Assembly (NCBI RefSeq): GCF_013402815.2
Contig: NZ_CP058601.1
Location: 2,604,001-2,668,000, forward strand
Origin: Natrinema halophilum
GTDB taxonomy: Archaea; Halobacteriota; Halobacteria; Halobacteriales; Natrialbaceae
Direction: 5' to 3'
Length of the DNA stretch: 64,000 bases
Shown in pieces: positions 1 through 8,691 of this stretch (within the stretch, counting starts at the first letter, position 1; every line of letters begins with the position of its first letter). Made by a program: the position numbers and the translations under genes. The notes below the pieces were generated by a model that searched no databases, was not told the DNA's origin, and worked only from the letters and a program-made list of their open reading frames with translations.

Positions 1-1518
1 GATCAGGGAGCCGAATTCGTCCCAGTAAGTAAACGCCTCCTCCTCTTCGGTCGTCCCGTAGCTTGTATCCTGGACGGTCAACCACCCCTCGAGACGGGTT
101 CGAAGCGCGTCCAGCGATCGGTCACGCACCGGCGTGTCTCCGACGTGCTGTGCGATCGGGATCGTCCGGAGGTGGTGATCGAAGTCCTTGCCGATCCAGT
201 AGGTGCTGCACTCGCTGCCGACGCCCTGTTCCCAGAGATCGGCACGCTCCTCCACGTCGACGTAGGACCGGAGCGTCGATCTGTCGTAGGTTCCCTCGTC
301 GGGCATGTGCGGGAGAATCCCCGGATAGGTCTTCGTCGTCTCGAATGTCGTCCCGGCGTGGACCTTCAGCGTCCCGCGCGGTGACCAGTACTCGAGGTCG
401 GTCAGTTCGGCGTCGGTGTGCTTCCACTGGTGGGGAAGCAATCCGGCGAGCGAGCCGGTCGCCCGGCTCTCTGGTTTGTTGTCGGTGACGAACTCGAACG
501 TCGAACGGACCTCGGACACGACGTCGCCGTTCGCGTCGGTGGGGGCGTACTCGTACGAGACCCGGGTGTCGCGAACGACGTTGTACGCGTAGTCCTCGAG
601 GCGATCGAGCGTCTCGATCGAGCGGTTCGGCAACGGTGCAACAGAGAGGTAGTCGCCGGAGCCCAGGCTGCTCGAGAGGTCGCCGGTACCGACCCCGTCC
701 CACGTCGCGTCGTCGGGTGCGAAGATGCCAAAGTGGCGCACGTAGTCGTAGTTCGTGTCGTTCCCGGTGACTGAGACGCCGAGGACGTTCCCGCGGTCTG
801 CCCAGACCTCGACGTTCTCGGGCCGCGCGACACCGCCCGAGAGATCCGCGAAACGGATCTCGGCGTCGCCACCACCGTACTCGGCGAAAATAAACGGCGA
901 CCCCTTGACGAGGGTGACGTCCATGCGCGCACTCGAGTCCGAACCCCAGGCGAGACGGGCGTGGAAATCGCCCCAGTCGTCGACGCGAGAGTCGCCGAAT
1001 CCGCCGGCAGAGTGGCCGAGTTCGATCCGGGGGGTGTAACGATGGTCGAGTTTGACGAAGCCTCTCTCCGCCACCGACTCGCCGGGATCGGTGAGCCAGT
1101 CGTCGGCGTAAATCGCCGTCAGCCCGTCGACCGTAGTTTCGACGTACCACGGGAGCGCCACGGTCGGGTTCGGCCCGCCGTGTTCGTGCCCGGAACCGGT
1201 AAACCAGTTGTGACTCCACCACGTGTTCGACGGCGGCGTCGGTGGTGCATCGTCCGTCAGGTAGGTTCCGTGGACGACCGGCGACGGCGAGACGTACTTG
1301 TACCGCTGGTCGTCCTCCGTAAACTCCGAACTGTCGGGCTGGGGCCGTCGCGCTGCGTAGCTACCCGCTCCCACGCGGACGACCTCCGGGTCGCTAAACG
1401 CGGCCGCCGCGGCGTCCGCCGCGAGGCCGATCGCCGCCGCGAGGCCGATTCCTTTCACACAGTCCCGGCGTGATAGTTCGATACTCCGCTCGTTGCCGTC
1501 TGATCGCTCTTCTGTCAT
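1..1518 (-). CDS. GH81-type endo-beta-1,3-glucanase, Tat-exported, 3' end outside window
   Basis: The reading frame is open from the ATG at 1518 down to base 1 (506 codons, no stop), so the C-terminal part lies outside the window. The N-terminus has a twin-arginine signal (SRRDCVKG, residues 16-23) followed by an Ala-rich hydrophobic stretch. Past residue 75 it reads PPSNTWWSHNW, then ALPWYVE and FHARLAWGSD, and near the cut LRSYVDVEERADLW and YWIGKDFDHHLRTIPIAQH; these fit glycoside hydrolase family 81, which cleaves beta-1,3-glucans (laminarin, callose, fungal walls). The family's catalytic Glu residues would lie in or beyond the missing part. It probably acts outside the cell on polysaccharide. 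The family call rests on motif recall and is fairly sure; activity is inferred. Confidence 0.72.
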   Translation of the reverse strand, partial: MTEERSDGNERSIELSRRDCVKGIGLAAAIGLAADAAAAAFSDPEVVRVGAGSYAARRPQPDSSEFTEDDQRYKYVSPSPVVHGTYLTDDAPPTPPSNTWWSHNWFTGSGHEHGGPNPTVALPWYVETTVDGLTAIYADDWLTDPGESVAERGFVKLDHRYTPRIELGHSAGGFGDSRVDDWGDFHARLAWGSDSSARMDVTLVKGSPFIFAEYGGGDAEIRFADLSGGVARPENVEVWADRGNVLGVSVTGNDTNYDYVRHFGIFAPDDATWDGVGTGDLSSSLGSGDYLSVAPLPNRSIETLDRLEDYAYNVVRDTRVSYEYAPTDANGDVVSEVRSTFEFVTDNKPESRATGSLAGLLPHQWKHTDAELTDLEYWSPRGTLKVHAGTTFETTKTYPGILPHMPDEGTYDRSTLRSYVDVEERADLWEQGVGSECSTYWIGKDFDHHLRTIPIAQHVGDTPVRDRSLDALRTRLEGWLTVQDTSYGTTEEEEAFTYWDEFGSLI

Positions 1519-2086
1519 TTGTTGTCACTCTGAAGGTCCACGCCTTCCCCGCCTCGTAACATCCCACTTCCCAGTTGTCCACGGAGCCATCTCCGGACTC
1601 CATCTTCGGCGCTTCGTCGTGTCGATCAATACAGTATGTGTGTGTTTCCCTTGCTAATTGTTATCCAATGTAACCACACAATATACAATGATGGATACTA
1701 AAATTTTGTCCGGTGGAGGAATATACATGAGCGGCACGTTCCGGCGATCTGGGGATGCACAGGGCGAGTACCCCGAATCGTTCGGGACGGCCGCGGTCCG
1801 TCGAGCGCCAGTCAAATGAACGCTCGAATCAGCACCAGCGGAGTGCGGTACGAAGGAAGCCGAACCGAAACCACAGCCACTCCGGAGAGACCGGAAAATG
1901 CGGAGTGCAGACTCCACCAACGGGTTCGAGAGCGACGACGAAAACGGCGAAATAAGAGTATGGACCGACTTCGAGCGGTGGCCTCCGTCGTCACCGCAAG
2001 GGCTGACAAGCAACCAGCGGGCGCGACGAGGCGTTTGATCGAATGTTGCCGAGGCCGGCTTCGCCGGCCGAAGTGAACGGTTCGTT
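1519..2086. other. intergenic region, with a perfect hairpin near the thermosome end
   Basis: I see no convincing gene here; the open frames on both strands have unlikely composition. An AT-rich patch around 1660-1700 may hold a promoter for the glucanase gene, though it is more than 140 bases from the ATG. At 2053-2069 there is a perfect hairpin (GGCCGGC, loop TTC, GCCGGCC), 18 bases beyond the thermosome stop codon, which could take part in 3'-end formation. Archaeal terminators are usually T-rich runs, and none follows this hairpin, so the terminator role is weak. Confidence 0.4.
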
Positions 2087-3775
2087 TTACATCATGCCGC
2101 CCATGCCGCCGCCCATACCGCCCATGCCGCCGCCCATGCCGCCCATGCCGCCGCCGGGGCCGCCGGGCGCCTCTTCTTCGTCGTCGTCGTGGGAGACCGC
2201 GAGGTCGCCAGCGGCGATGACGTCGTCGATGCGCAGCAGCATGACGGCCGCCTCGGTGGCGGACTCGATGGCCTGGGTCTTCACGCGAAGCGGCTCGTAG
2301 ACACCTTCGGCGTCCATGTCGATCGTGTCGCCGGTGTAGGCGTCGAGGCCAGCACCCGTGTCACCGCCGTCGTGAGCGCTGCGGAGTTCGACGAGCGAGT
2401 CGATTGGGTCCAGTCCGGCGTTCTCGGCCAGCGTCCGCGGGATAACCTCGAGTGCGTCGGCGAAGGCCTCGACGGCGAGTTGTTCGCGACCGCCGACGGA
2501 GTCGGCGTAGTCACGGAGCGCGAGCGAGACGTCGATCTCGGGTGCGCCACCGCCGGCGAGAACTTTGCCGTCCTCGATGGTCGTTCGGACGACACCGAGT
2601 GAATCCTCGATGGCGCGGTCGACTTCGTCGATGACGTGTTCGGTGCCGCCACGGAGGATCAGGGTGACTGCCTGGGCGTCATCGACGTCTTCGACGAAGA
2701 TGCGCTGGTCGCCAGCGATCTCCTTCTGGGCGACGCTACCGGCGAACCCGAGGTCGTCCTCGGACAGGTCGTCGACCGTCGAAACGGGTGTGGCACCGGT
2801 CGCGCGAGCCAGCTGCGACTGGTCGCTGGACTTGACGCGCCGGACTGCGATGATGCCCTCCTGTGCGAGGTAGTGTTGGGCCATGTCGTCGATGCCGCCG
2901 TCGACGAAGACGACGTCTGCACCGACGTCGTCGATCGTTTCGGCCATCTCGCGCAGCTGGGCCTCTTCCTGTTCGAGGAACTGCTCGAGCTGGTCGGGGT
3001 CGGTAACGTTGACTTCGGCGTCGATCTCCGTCTCTTTGATTTCGAGGTCCCCGTCGACGATGGCGACCGAGGCATCCTCGGCGAAGTACGGCATGCTGTC
3101 GGAGACGCGCTCTTTGTCGACGATGACGCCCTCGACGAGTTCGGAATTCTCGATGGAGCCACCGACGACCTTCTCGACTTTGATATTGTCCGTCTCGACG
3201 CCCTCGTCGTCGGCGACCGCCTGGACGGCCTCGACGACCAGTTCCGACAACAGATCCTTGGCACTTTCGGCACCTTTGCCGGTCATCGCCGTCGCGGCGA
3301 TCTGTTCGAGGACTTCCGTGTCGTCTTCGGCGACGTCGATGGCGATCTCCTCGAGTGCCTCGGTTGCTTCTTCGGCGGCCTCGCGGTATCCCTGAGCGAG
3401 GGTGGTCGCGTGAATGTCCTGGTCGAGCAGGTCCTCGGCCTGGCTGAGGAGTTCACCGGCAACGACGACGGCGCTGGTCGTTCCGTCGCCGACCTCGTCT
3501 TCCTGTGTTTCCGCGACTTCGACGATCATGTCGGCCGCGGGGTGATCGATTTCCATCTCCGAAAGAAGCGTGACGCCATCGTTCGTGACGATGACGTTAC
3601 CCGAGGAATCGACGAGCATCTTGTCCATCCCCTTCGGACCGAGCGTCGTCCGTACCGATTCGGCGACGGCCTTCCCGGCCTGAACGTTCATCGACTGCGC
3701 GTCTTTGCCAGAGGTTCGCTGGCTGTCCTCCGAAAGAACGATGAGGGGCTGGTTGCCCATCTGCTGTTGAGCCAT
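2087..3775 (-). CDS. thsA: Thermosome subunit (group II chaperonin)
   Basis: This 562-residue protein is a subunit of the archaeal group II chaperonin, the ATP-driven double-ring folding machine of the cytoplasm. Visible hallmarks are the N-terminal [16 protein letters not shown] segment, the ATPase motif [15 protein letters not shown] (about residue 95) and the Gly/Met-rich C-terminal tail of GGM repeats that points into the ring cavity. I start it at the ATG at 3775 ([10 protein letters not shown]) rather than at the in-frame TTG six bases upstream, because an ATG lies about 30 bases from a clear TATA box. Halophiles normally carry two or three thermosome genes, so the exact subunit letter cannot be fixed from one gene; the gene symbol is the generic one. 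Confidence 0.95.
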   Translation of the reverse strand: MAQQQMGNQPLIVLSEDSQRTSGKDAQSMNVQAGKAVAESVRTTLGPKGMDKMLVDSSGNVIVTNDGVTLLSEMEIDHPAADMIVEVAETQEDEVGDGTTSAVVVAGELLSQAEDLLDQDIHATTLAQGYREAAEEATEALEEIAIDVAEDDTEVLEQIAATAMTGKGAESAKDLLSELVVEAVQAVADDEGVETDNIKVEKVVGGSIENSELVEGVIVDKERVSDSMPYFAEDASVAIVDGDLEIKETEIDAEVNVTDPDQLEQFLEQEEAQLREMAETIDDVGADVVFVDGGIDDMAQHYLAQEGIIAVRRVKSSDQSQLARATGATPVSTVDDLSEDDLGFAGSVAQKEIAGDQRIFVEDVDDAQAVTLILRGGTEHVIDEVDRAIEDSLGVVRTTIEDGKVLAGGGAPEIDVSLALRDYADSVGGREQLAVEAFADALEVIPRTLAENAGLDPIDSLVELRSAHDGGDTGAGLDAYTGDTIDMDAEGVYEPLRVKTQAIESATEAAVMLLRIDDVIAAGDLAVSHDDDEEEAPGGPGGGMGGMGGGMGGMGGGMGGMM

Positions 3776-3800
3776 AGTCAACTGGTGGATTGATTGCTAT

Positions 3801-3810
3801 TCTATATAAC
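3801..3810 (-). promoter_or_regulatory. TATA box of the thermosome gene
   Basis: On the minus strand this reads GTTATATAGA, preceded by an A-rich stretch that could be a BRE. It lies about 26-31 bases upstream of the ATG at 3775, the spacing expected for a nearly leaderless haloarchaeal transcript. Heat-shock control is likely from family knowledge but no specific operator is visible. Confidence 0.6.
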
Positions 3811-3968
3811 TCTTTTGCTACGCCTTGGAAACGGATGCTCGATCATACCCCCGTCCGGCGTTTCCGAACCGATCGCTTACGGAGTATTTATAGTTAGATG
3901 GACCGCGCCAGCTATCTGGCCAAGTGAGAAGACCGGAGAAACAGCCGAAATACGTGGAAACACACCGT

Positions 3969-4526
3969 TCAGGACTGGCTGCCAGAGAATCGGTGGTACT
4001 CCATTCCCTGATGTTTCATCTCGTTGTGCTTCTCCTCGAGGAACGAGTAGACGGCACCGTGGGGCGCGCCATCCAAGAGCATCTCCGCAGCGTTACGGAC
4101 GGCGTCGACCTCCTGTGGCGCACCGATAATCCCGAGAGTCGAGCCGTAGATGACGACGTCTGCGCCGGTCAGTTCCTCCATCAGTTCTCGGGTTCGGCCA
4201 CCTTCGCCGATGAGCCGGCCCTTCTTTCGTTTCATGTCGTTTTTGTTTCTCGAAGCGGCGTCGATGTCGACGATGTCGAACAACATCATGTCGTCTTCTA
4301 GCAACCGAAGGGCGTCCTCGGGAGCGAACCCGCGCCCGATAGCGCGGACGATTTCCGGTCCCTTGAGGCCGCGGACGGGATCGCCGACAGTCTCGACGGC
4401 GACGGAGCCGTTCTCCGAGTCGATGTCGAGTCGCACTTCCGCTTCCGCTTCGATCTCGCGCATCGTTTCGCCTCCCTCACCGATGAGAACGCCGATGCGG
4501 TCCTGCGGAATCTTCACGTGCTGCAT
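3969..4526 (-). CDS. KH-domain RNA-binding protein (archaeal Dim2/Pno1-like)
   Basis: This 185-residue protein has two KH folds, each with its GxxG loop: IGVLIGEGGETM near the N-terminus and KKGRLIGEGGRTRE near residue 100. Length and arrangement match the archaeal homologue of eukaryotic Pno1/Dim2, a factor in small-subunit rRNA 3'-end maturation. It is the last gene of a minus-strand series RIO1 kinase, metallophosphoesterase, KH protein. RIO1 and Dim2 both act in late 40S maturation in eukaryotes, so the proximity supports the call. In many archaea aIF1A precedes RIO1 in this cluster; it is not seen here. The product class is certain; the exact step it serves is inferred. Confidence 0.88.
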   Translation of the reverse strand: MQHVKIPQDRIGVLIGEGGETMREIEAEAEVRLDIDSENGSVAVETVGDPVRGLKGPEIVRAIGRGFAPEDALRLLEDDMMLFDIVDIDAASRNKNDMKRKKGRLIGEGGRTRELMEELTGADVVIYGSTLGIIGAPQEVDAVRNAAEMLLDGAPHGAVYSFLEEKHNEMKHQGMEYHRFSGSQS

Positions 4527-4643
4527 GCAGACTGCTACTGGCTGGGTGAGGTTAAGACCTTGGACCGCAGGCCTCGGGTGAGGTCCGAAAGCGACGCGCG
4601 CATCCCGTGGTACCCCTCGGAGAACGGCAGAATTCGAACGAGA

Positions 4644-5147
4644 CTAGTCCTGAACGGACCGGAAGCGCACCGATTCCGACAGCGTATCGAGTATCGCAAC
4701 CGTTCGATCCTCCTCGGACCTCGCAAGGAAGTGTGCGCCCGGGTTGACCACTGTCGTTCGGCCATCCTCCGATAGTTCGCGCTGGTGGTGGTGGCCGTAA
4801 CACACGAAGTCGTACGTCTCACCCGCTGCGATCGCTCCGACCTCCGCTTTGCTCTCGCCGTGGAGGACGGCGACGGAAAGGCCGTCGAACTCGAGGTCGG
4901 CAAAGCGGCCGTGGAGCTGGCTCTCACCGCCCAGCGAGTCGAACGCGGCCTGGAGGTTGGCGGCGTCGCCGTCGTTGTTCCCGAGGACGCCGTGGAGTTC
5001 GAACTCGTCGAAGTACGGGACTACGAGCGGCGCGACGAAGTCGCCGCAGTGGATGACGATCTCGACCCCTTCCTCCTGGAAAATTTCGATCGCGCGTTCG
5101 GTCGCCGCCGCATTGTCGTGGGTATCCGAGATGATACCGATGTTCAT
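4644..5147 (-). CDS. YfcE/MJ0936-type metallophosphoesterase
   Basis: A 167-residue member of the small calcineurin-like phosphoesterase family. The metal-ligand motifs appear in order: DTHDN at residues 8-12, HCGDF near 34, GNND near 56, HGES near 95 and GHHHQ near 118. These proteins hydrolyse phosphodiesters using two Mn or Ni ions, and the physiological substrate in archaea is unknown. It sits between the RIO1 kinase and the KH-protein gene on the same strand with roughly 100-base gaps, so it may be co-transcribed. Nothing is missing from the active site as far as the motifs show. Confidence 0.88.
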   Translation of the reverse strand: MNIGIISDTHDNAAATERAIEIFQEEGVEIVIHCGDFVAPLVVPYFDEFELHGVLGNNDGDAANLQAAFDSLGGESQLHGRFADLEFDGLSVAVLHGESKAEVGAIAAGETYDFVCYGHHHQRELSEDGRTTVVNPGAHFLARSEEDRTVAILDTLSESVRFRSVQD

Positions 5148-5237
5148 ACTCGTTCCCGCGAGGGCGATCCACTAAGGCGTTCGGGAGCACCAACGGTCGA
5201 CTGCGATGGCTGGAAAACGATGCGAGCGATATCGAGA

Positions 5238-6113
5238 TCAGTCTCGAGACGGGTCCGGTTCGGGACTCGAGACGTACTCGAGCAGGTCGTCTTCGGTGAC
5301 GTCCAGTCCCTGCCGGGAGAAAAACGAGGCGACGTTCCGACAATCGCGCTCGAGGAAGTCACGGCTGTTGGGATGGTGGACGGTGACGGCCTGCCCGAGG
5401 TCGATGAGCACGAGTTGGCCCTCGTCGAAGACGACGTTGTACTCGCTCAGGTCGCCGTGGATCAGGCCGGCTGAGTAGAGCCGGCGCATGTACTCGCGCA
5501 TGACCTCGTAGGCGGTCTGGGGGTTCTCGATCTGGACCTCGCCGAGTCGCTTCGCACGACCGTCTTCGTTGCCGATGTACTCCATGACGAGCACGTTGCG
5601 CTCGGCGGCGATCGGTTCGGGAACGCGGACGCCGGCCTTCCGTGCGCGCCGGAGGTTCGCCAGTTCCTTCTTGGTCCAGGCCAGTACGACGTCTTTCTTC
5701 TTGCCGCCCAGTCCCTCGAAGCGCGGGTCTCCCTCGAGGTAATCGCGCATCTGCCGGAAGTTCGAGGCGTTGATCCGGTAGACTTTGACCGCGACCTCGC
5801 GGTCGTCTCCCAGCGCGTGGTAGACGTTGGCCTCTTTACCCGTCGAGAGCGGGCCGCCGAAGGCCTCGACGTAGCCGTCCTGGACGAGCTTGTACAGCGC
5901 CGCGAACGTCGCGTCGTCGAACACCGACTGCTCGACCTTGAACTGGTCGGCGTCCTTGATGCGCTCCTCGAACTGTTCGAACTCTCGGTCGCGCTTGCGG
6001 GCGATCCGATCTGCTTCGGTATCCGAGACATCGATCTCCTCCCACTCGTCACCCGGTGTATCGGCCTCCTCGAGATCGACCAGTCCGAACTCCGTTTCCG
6101 TTCCCTGTCCCAT
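5238..6113 (-). CDS. rio1: RIO1-type serine/threonine protein kinase
   Basis: A 291-residue atypical protein kinase of the RIO1 group. The nucleotide loop STGKEANVY lies at residues 90-98, the catalytic lysine at about 110 (VAVKVYR), the catalytic loop HGDLSEYN at 219-226 and the metal-binding IDLGQ at 237-241. RIO1 kinases are conserved in archaea and eukaryotes and act in ribosomal small-subunit maturation. The charged N-terminal extension (about 60 residues) is normal for halophiles. The start ATG gives MGQGTETEFG. It heads the RIO1-phosphoesterase-KH series on the minus strand. Confidence 0.93.
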   Translation of the reverse strand: MGQGTETEFGLVDLEEADTPGDEWEEIDVSDTEADRIARKRDREFEQFEERIKDADQFKVEQSVFDDATFAALYKLVQDGYVEAFGGPLSTGKEANVYHALGDDREVAVKVYRINASNFRQMRDYLEGDPRFEGLGGKKKDVVLAWTKKELANLRRARKAGVRVPEPIAAERNVLVMEYIGNEDGRAKRLGEVQIENPQTAYEVMREYMRRLYSAGLIHGDLSEYNVVFDEGQLVLIDLGQAVTVHHPNSRDFLERDCRNVASFFSRQGLDVTEDDLLEYVSSPEPDPSRD

Positions 6114-6285
6114 CTGGCCGCGTCTATGGGTCGGGCGCGGGTAAAGACTGGGTATCGTTCGATCGACACCGGACAGGAGCGACCGCGCGAGCGGTCAGGT
6201 CCACTCTTTTTGCCCGCTCGAATCCAAGACTTGCTATGAACAGCGGAGACGAACATCTGCGGGCGCCGACGGCAACGGACAACCG

Positions 6286-6666
6286 ATGACGCGCCACGAC
6301 GTGACCCTCGAGTGGCCCGGCGGCTCAACTCAAACGATCGAGGTCTCCGAAGACGAGACGGTGCTCGAGGCGGCCCAGCGAGCGGGCGCTCGGTTGCCCT
6401 ACGACTGTCGGAAGGGGACCTGTATCACCTGCGTCGGACGACTGACCGGGATCGGGGACGAGAGGGCCGCCGCCGACGCGAGCGGGACGGAAGCGCCACT
6501 CGACGCGACGGCCGCGTTCACCTATCGACGGCCGCCGGCGGCGCTGACCGATTCCGAACGGGCGGACGGCTACGTTCTGCTCTGTATTGCTCGCCCGCGA
6601 GCAGACTGCCGCATCGAGGTCGGCCCGCGGGTCCGCGCCGAAGTCGGAGACAGTCCCTGGGCGTAA
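6286..6666 (+). CDS. [2Fe-2S] ferredoxin, paralogue 1
   Basis: A 126-residue plant-type ferredoxin. The cluster ligands are Cys41, Cys46 and Cys49 in DCRKGTCITC and Cys100 in YVLLCIARP. It is an electron carrier of the cytoplasm. A second, clearly related ferredoxin lies at 8220-8606, with the selenium-binding-protein gene between them, all on the plus strand. Both share the opening EWP-G-x-T and the ending that begins DGYVLLCIA. The shared neighbourhood suggests that both deliver or accept electrons for one pathway, but that is inference. A loop of about 45 residues between the third and fourth Cys is typical of the family. Confidence 0.9.
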   Translation: MTRHDVTLEWPGGSTQTIEVSEDETVLEAAQRAGARLPYDCRKGTCITCVGRLTGIGDERAAADASGTEAPLDATAAFTYRRPPAALTDSERADGYVLLCIARPRADCRIEVGPRVRAEVGDSPWA

Positions 6667-6697
6667 TTCCTCGATCGCTCCCGGCACCCCGACCAAA

Positions 6698-6705
6698 TTT
6701 ATTTA
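6698..6705 (+). promoter_or_regulatory. TATA box before the selenium-binding-protein gene
   Basis: TTTATTTA lies 23-30 bases upstream of the ATG at 6728, in the short gap after the first ferredoxin gene. The spacing fits a leaderless transcript and favours the ATG at 6728 over in-frame codons further upstream. The oxidase gene therefore seems to have its own promoter. Confidence 0.5.
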
Positions 6706-6727
6706 CTCGTTCGTGGTCGGGAGAACC

Positions 6728-8194
6728 ATGAGTGACGCTAGCATACCTGACGACGTCGAGCCGGACCACGAACACGAGCACAGCCACCATGCTGAGGGAC
6801 CCGGCTACGCGACGCCACAGGCCGCCATCGAGGAAAGCGATCGAGAAAAACTGGCCTACGTGATGAGCCTCTACGTCGGCACGGACGTCGACGCGCCGGA
6901 TTTCGTGGCGGTCGTCGACATCGATCCCGATTCGGACACGTACTGCAAAATCGTCGACCGCATCGAACTGCCAAACCGGGGGGACGAACTCCACCATTTC
7001 GGGTGGAACGCCTGTTCGTCGTCGTGCCACGTCGAGGGCCTCGAGCGGCGACACCTGATCGTCCCCGGCCAGCGCTCCTCGCGGATTCACGTAGTCGATA
7101 CGAAAGAGCGGCGGAATCCCGAACTGGTCTCCGTGATCGAACCCGAAGACGTCTACGAGTACGACCTCTCCGCCCCGCATACCGTCCACTGTATCCCGGA
7201 CGGACAGATACTGATCAGCATGCTCGGCGACGCCGACGGCGAGCTTCCGGGCGGGTTCCTCGAGCTGAACGAGGACTTCGAGATCGAGGGACGATGGGAA
7301 CCGCCGGGCGAGATCGAGATGAACTACGATTACTGGTACCAGCCGCGCCAGAACGTGATGGTGTCCAGCGAGTGGGCCGCGCCGAAGACCTACTACCCGG
7401 GCTTCGACCTCGACGACGTCGAGGAAGGAAGGTACGGACGGAAGCTTCACTTCTGGGACTGGGAGGCCGGAACCGTCGAGCAGACGATCGACCTCGGCGA
7501 GGAAGGACTGATCCCGCTCGAGGTTCGGTTCCTTCACACCCCCGAGTCGACCCACGGGTTCGTCGGTGCCGCGCTCTCGTCGAACATCTTTCACTTCTGG
7601 CGGGACGAAGAGAGCGCGGCGCGCAGCGCCGCGGATGAAGCGAGCGGTGACGAACCGCGAGCCGCGGACGGGGAAGGGAAATACCGCGCCGAGAAAGTGA
7701 TCGACTTCGAAGCCCGCGAGCACCCAGACTGGGATATGCCCGTTCCCGGCCTGACGACCGACATCCTGATTTCGATGGACGACCGCTACCTGTTCGGCTC
7801 GAACTGGCTCCACGGCGACATCTGGATGTACGACGTCTCGGACCCGTCGAATCCGCGACGCGCGGACTCGCTCTCGGTCGGCGGCACCTTCGGCGAGGTA
7901 CAGGAAGTTCAGGGCCGCAAACTGAGCGCCGGACCGCAGATGATACAGCTCTCGCTCGACGGCGAGCGCCTCTACTGGACGACCTCGCTGTTCTCCTCGT
8001 GGGACGAGCAGTTCTACCCCGAGGAGGGCGAGCGGGGGTCGGTGATGTTGAAAGCCGACGTCGATCCCCGAAAGGGCACCCTCGAGCTCGACGAGGATTT
8101 CCTCGTCGACTGGGGCGAGTGCCCGGCGGGGCCGGCCCGTGCCCACGAGATCCGGTGGCCCGACGGCGACTGTACGAGCGACGTCTGGCAGTGA
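6728..8194 (+). CDS. Selenium-binding protein / methanethiol oxidase family (SBP56)
   Basis: A 488-residue protein of the SBP56 family, a seven-bladed propeller found in all domains; bacterial members oxidise methanethiol to formaldehyde, sulfide and hydrogen peroxide. Supporting stretches are YVMSLYVGT near the N-terminus, HHFGWNACSSSCHVEG with the family's Cys residues, HCIPDGQILISMLGD, and the ending GECPAGPARAHEIRWPDGDC. An Asp- and His-rich start (EPDHEHEHSHHAEG) may bind metal. A short hydrophilic insertion around residues 295-315 looks lineage-specific. I use the ATG at 6728 because of the TATA box in front of it. Two related ferredoxins flank the gene, which suggests an electron-transfer partner; substrate in haloarchaea is unknown. 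Confidence 0.88.
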   Translation: MSDASIPDDVEPDHEHEHSHHAEGPGYATPQAAIEESDREKLAYVMSLYVGTDVDAPDFVAVVDIDPDSDTYCKIVDRIELPNRGDELHHFGWNACSSSCHVEGLERRHLIVPGQRSSRIHVVDTKERRNPELVSVIEPEDVYEYDLSAPHTVHCIPDGQILISMLGDADGELPGGFLELNEDFEIEGRWEPPGEIEMNYDYWYQPRQNVMVSSEWAAPKTYYPGFDLDDVEEGRYGRKLHFWDWEAGTVEQTIDLGEEGLIPLEVRFLHTPESTHGFVGAALSSNIFHFWRDEESAARSAADEASGDEPRAADGEGKYRAEKVIDFEAREHPDWDMPVPGLTTDILISMDDRYLFGSNWLHGDIWMYDVSDPSNPRRADSLSVGGTFGEVQEVQGRKLSAGPQMIQLSLDGERLYWTTSLFSSWDEQFYPEEGERGSVMLKADVDPRKGTLELDEDFLVDWGECPAGPARAHEIRWPDGDCTSDVWQ

Positions 8195-8219
8195 TGGGTG
8201 CCGGCGATCGACCCGCGAC

Positions 8220-8606
8220 ATGACCGGGGCACCGAGCCACGACGTCCGCCTCGAGTGGCCCGACGGACGAACGCGGTCGATGGACATCCGCGAGGATGAG
8301 ACGGTGCTCGAAGGGGCCGACCGCGTCGACGTCGCGCTGCCGTTTGGCTGTCGGACCGGCGCGTGCGGGACCTGTACTGGGCGACTGCTCGAGGTCGACG
8401 AGTCAGATCCGGCGGATGCCGGGCGCGACAGCGGAGCGGGCGCTGTCGAAGCCGCGTTCGCGTACCGTCGACGACCGCGGGCCCTGAAGGATCGACACCG
8501 AGACGACGGCTACGTGCTCCTGTGTATCGCCTCGCCGCGGGTCGACTGTCGGATCGCCGTCGGCTCGAGCGTTCACGCCGAACTGGTGGAAAATCCGTGG
8601 AAGTGA
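8220..8606 (+). CDS. [2Fe-2S] ferredoxin, paralogue 2
   Basis: A 128-residue ferredoxin beginning MTGAPSHDVRLEWPDG, with cluster ligands Cys44, Cys49, Cys52 (GCRTGACGTC) and Cys102 (YVLLCIASP). It starts 25 bases after the selenium-binding-protein stop and is probably co-transcribed with it. It is a paralogue of the ferredoxin at 6286-6666: the same order EWPxGxT, EDETVLE, C-x4-C-x2-C, DGYVLLCIA, DCRI and a final PW. An upstream in-frame ATG at 8139 would overlap the oxidase gene and is unlikely. Confidence 0.9.
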   Translation: MTGAPSHDVRLEWPDGRTRSMDIREDETVLEGADRVDVALPFGCRTGACGTCTGRLLEVDESDPADAGRDSGAGAVEAAFAYRRRPRALKDRHRDDGYVLLCIASPRVDCRIAVGSSVHAELVENPWK

Positions 8607-8691
8607 CGGGGCGCGAAGGGCTCGAGACGACAGCGAAACGACCCGAACACAGTCAGTAACGTTAACGGGTGCGACCGGCTATCCTCGAGCA

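Noticed and set aside
2053-2069. Hairpin behind the thermosome as a bacterial-type terminator
   Set aside because: No T run follows it on the minus strand and archaeal termination does not need such hairpins; I list it only inside the intergenic entry.
2636-3793. A 385-residue plus-strand frame opposite the thermosome gene
   Set aside because: Antisense shadow rich in Asp, Val, Leu and Gly; the thermosome on the other strand is certain.
6518-8287. A 589-residue minus-strand frame opposite the selenium-binding-protein gene
   Set aside because: Shadow frame without recognisable motifs, covering several plus-strand genes.
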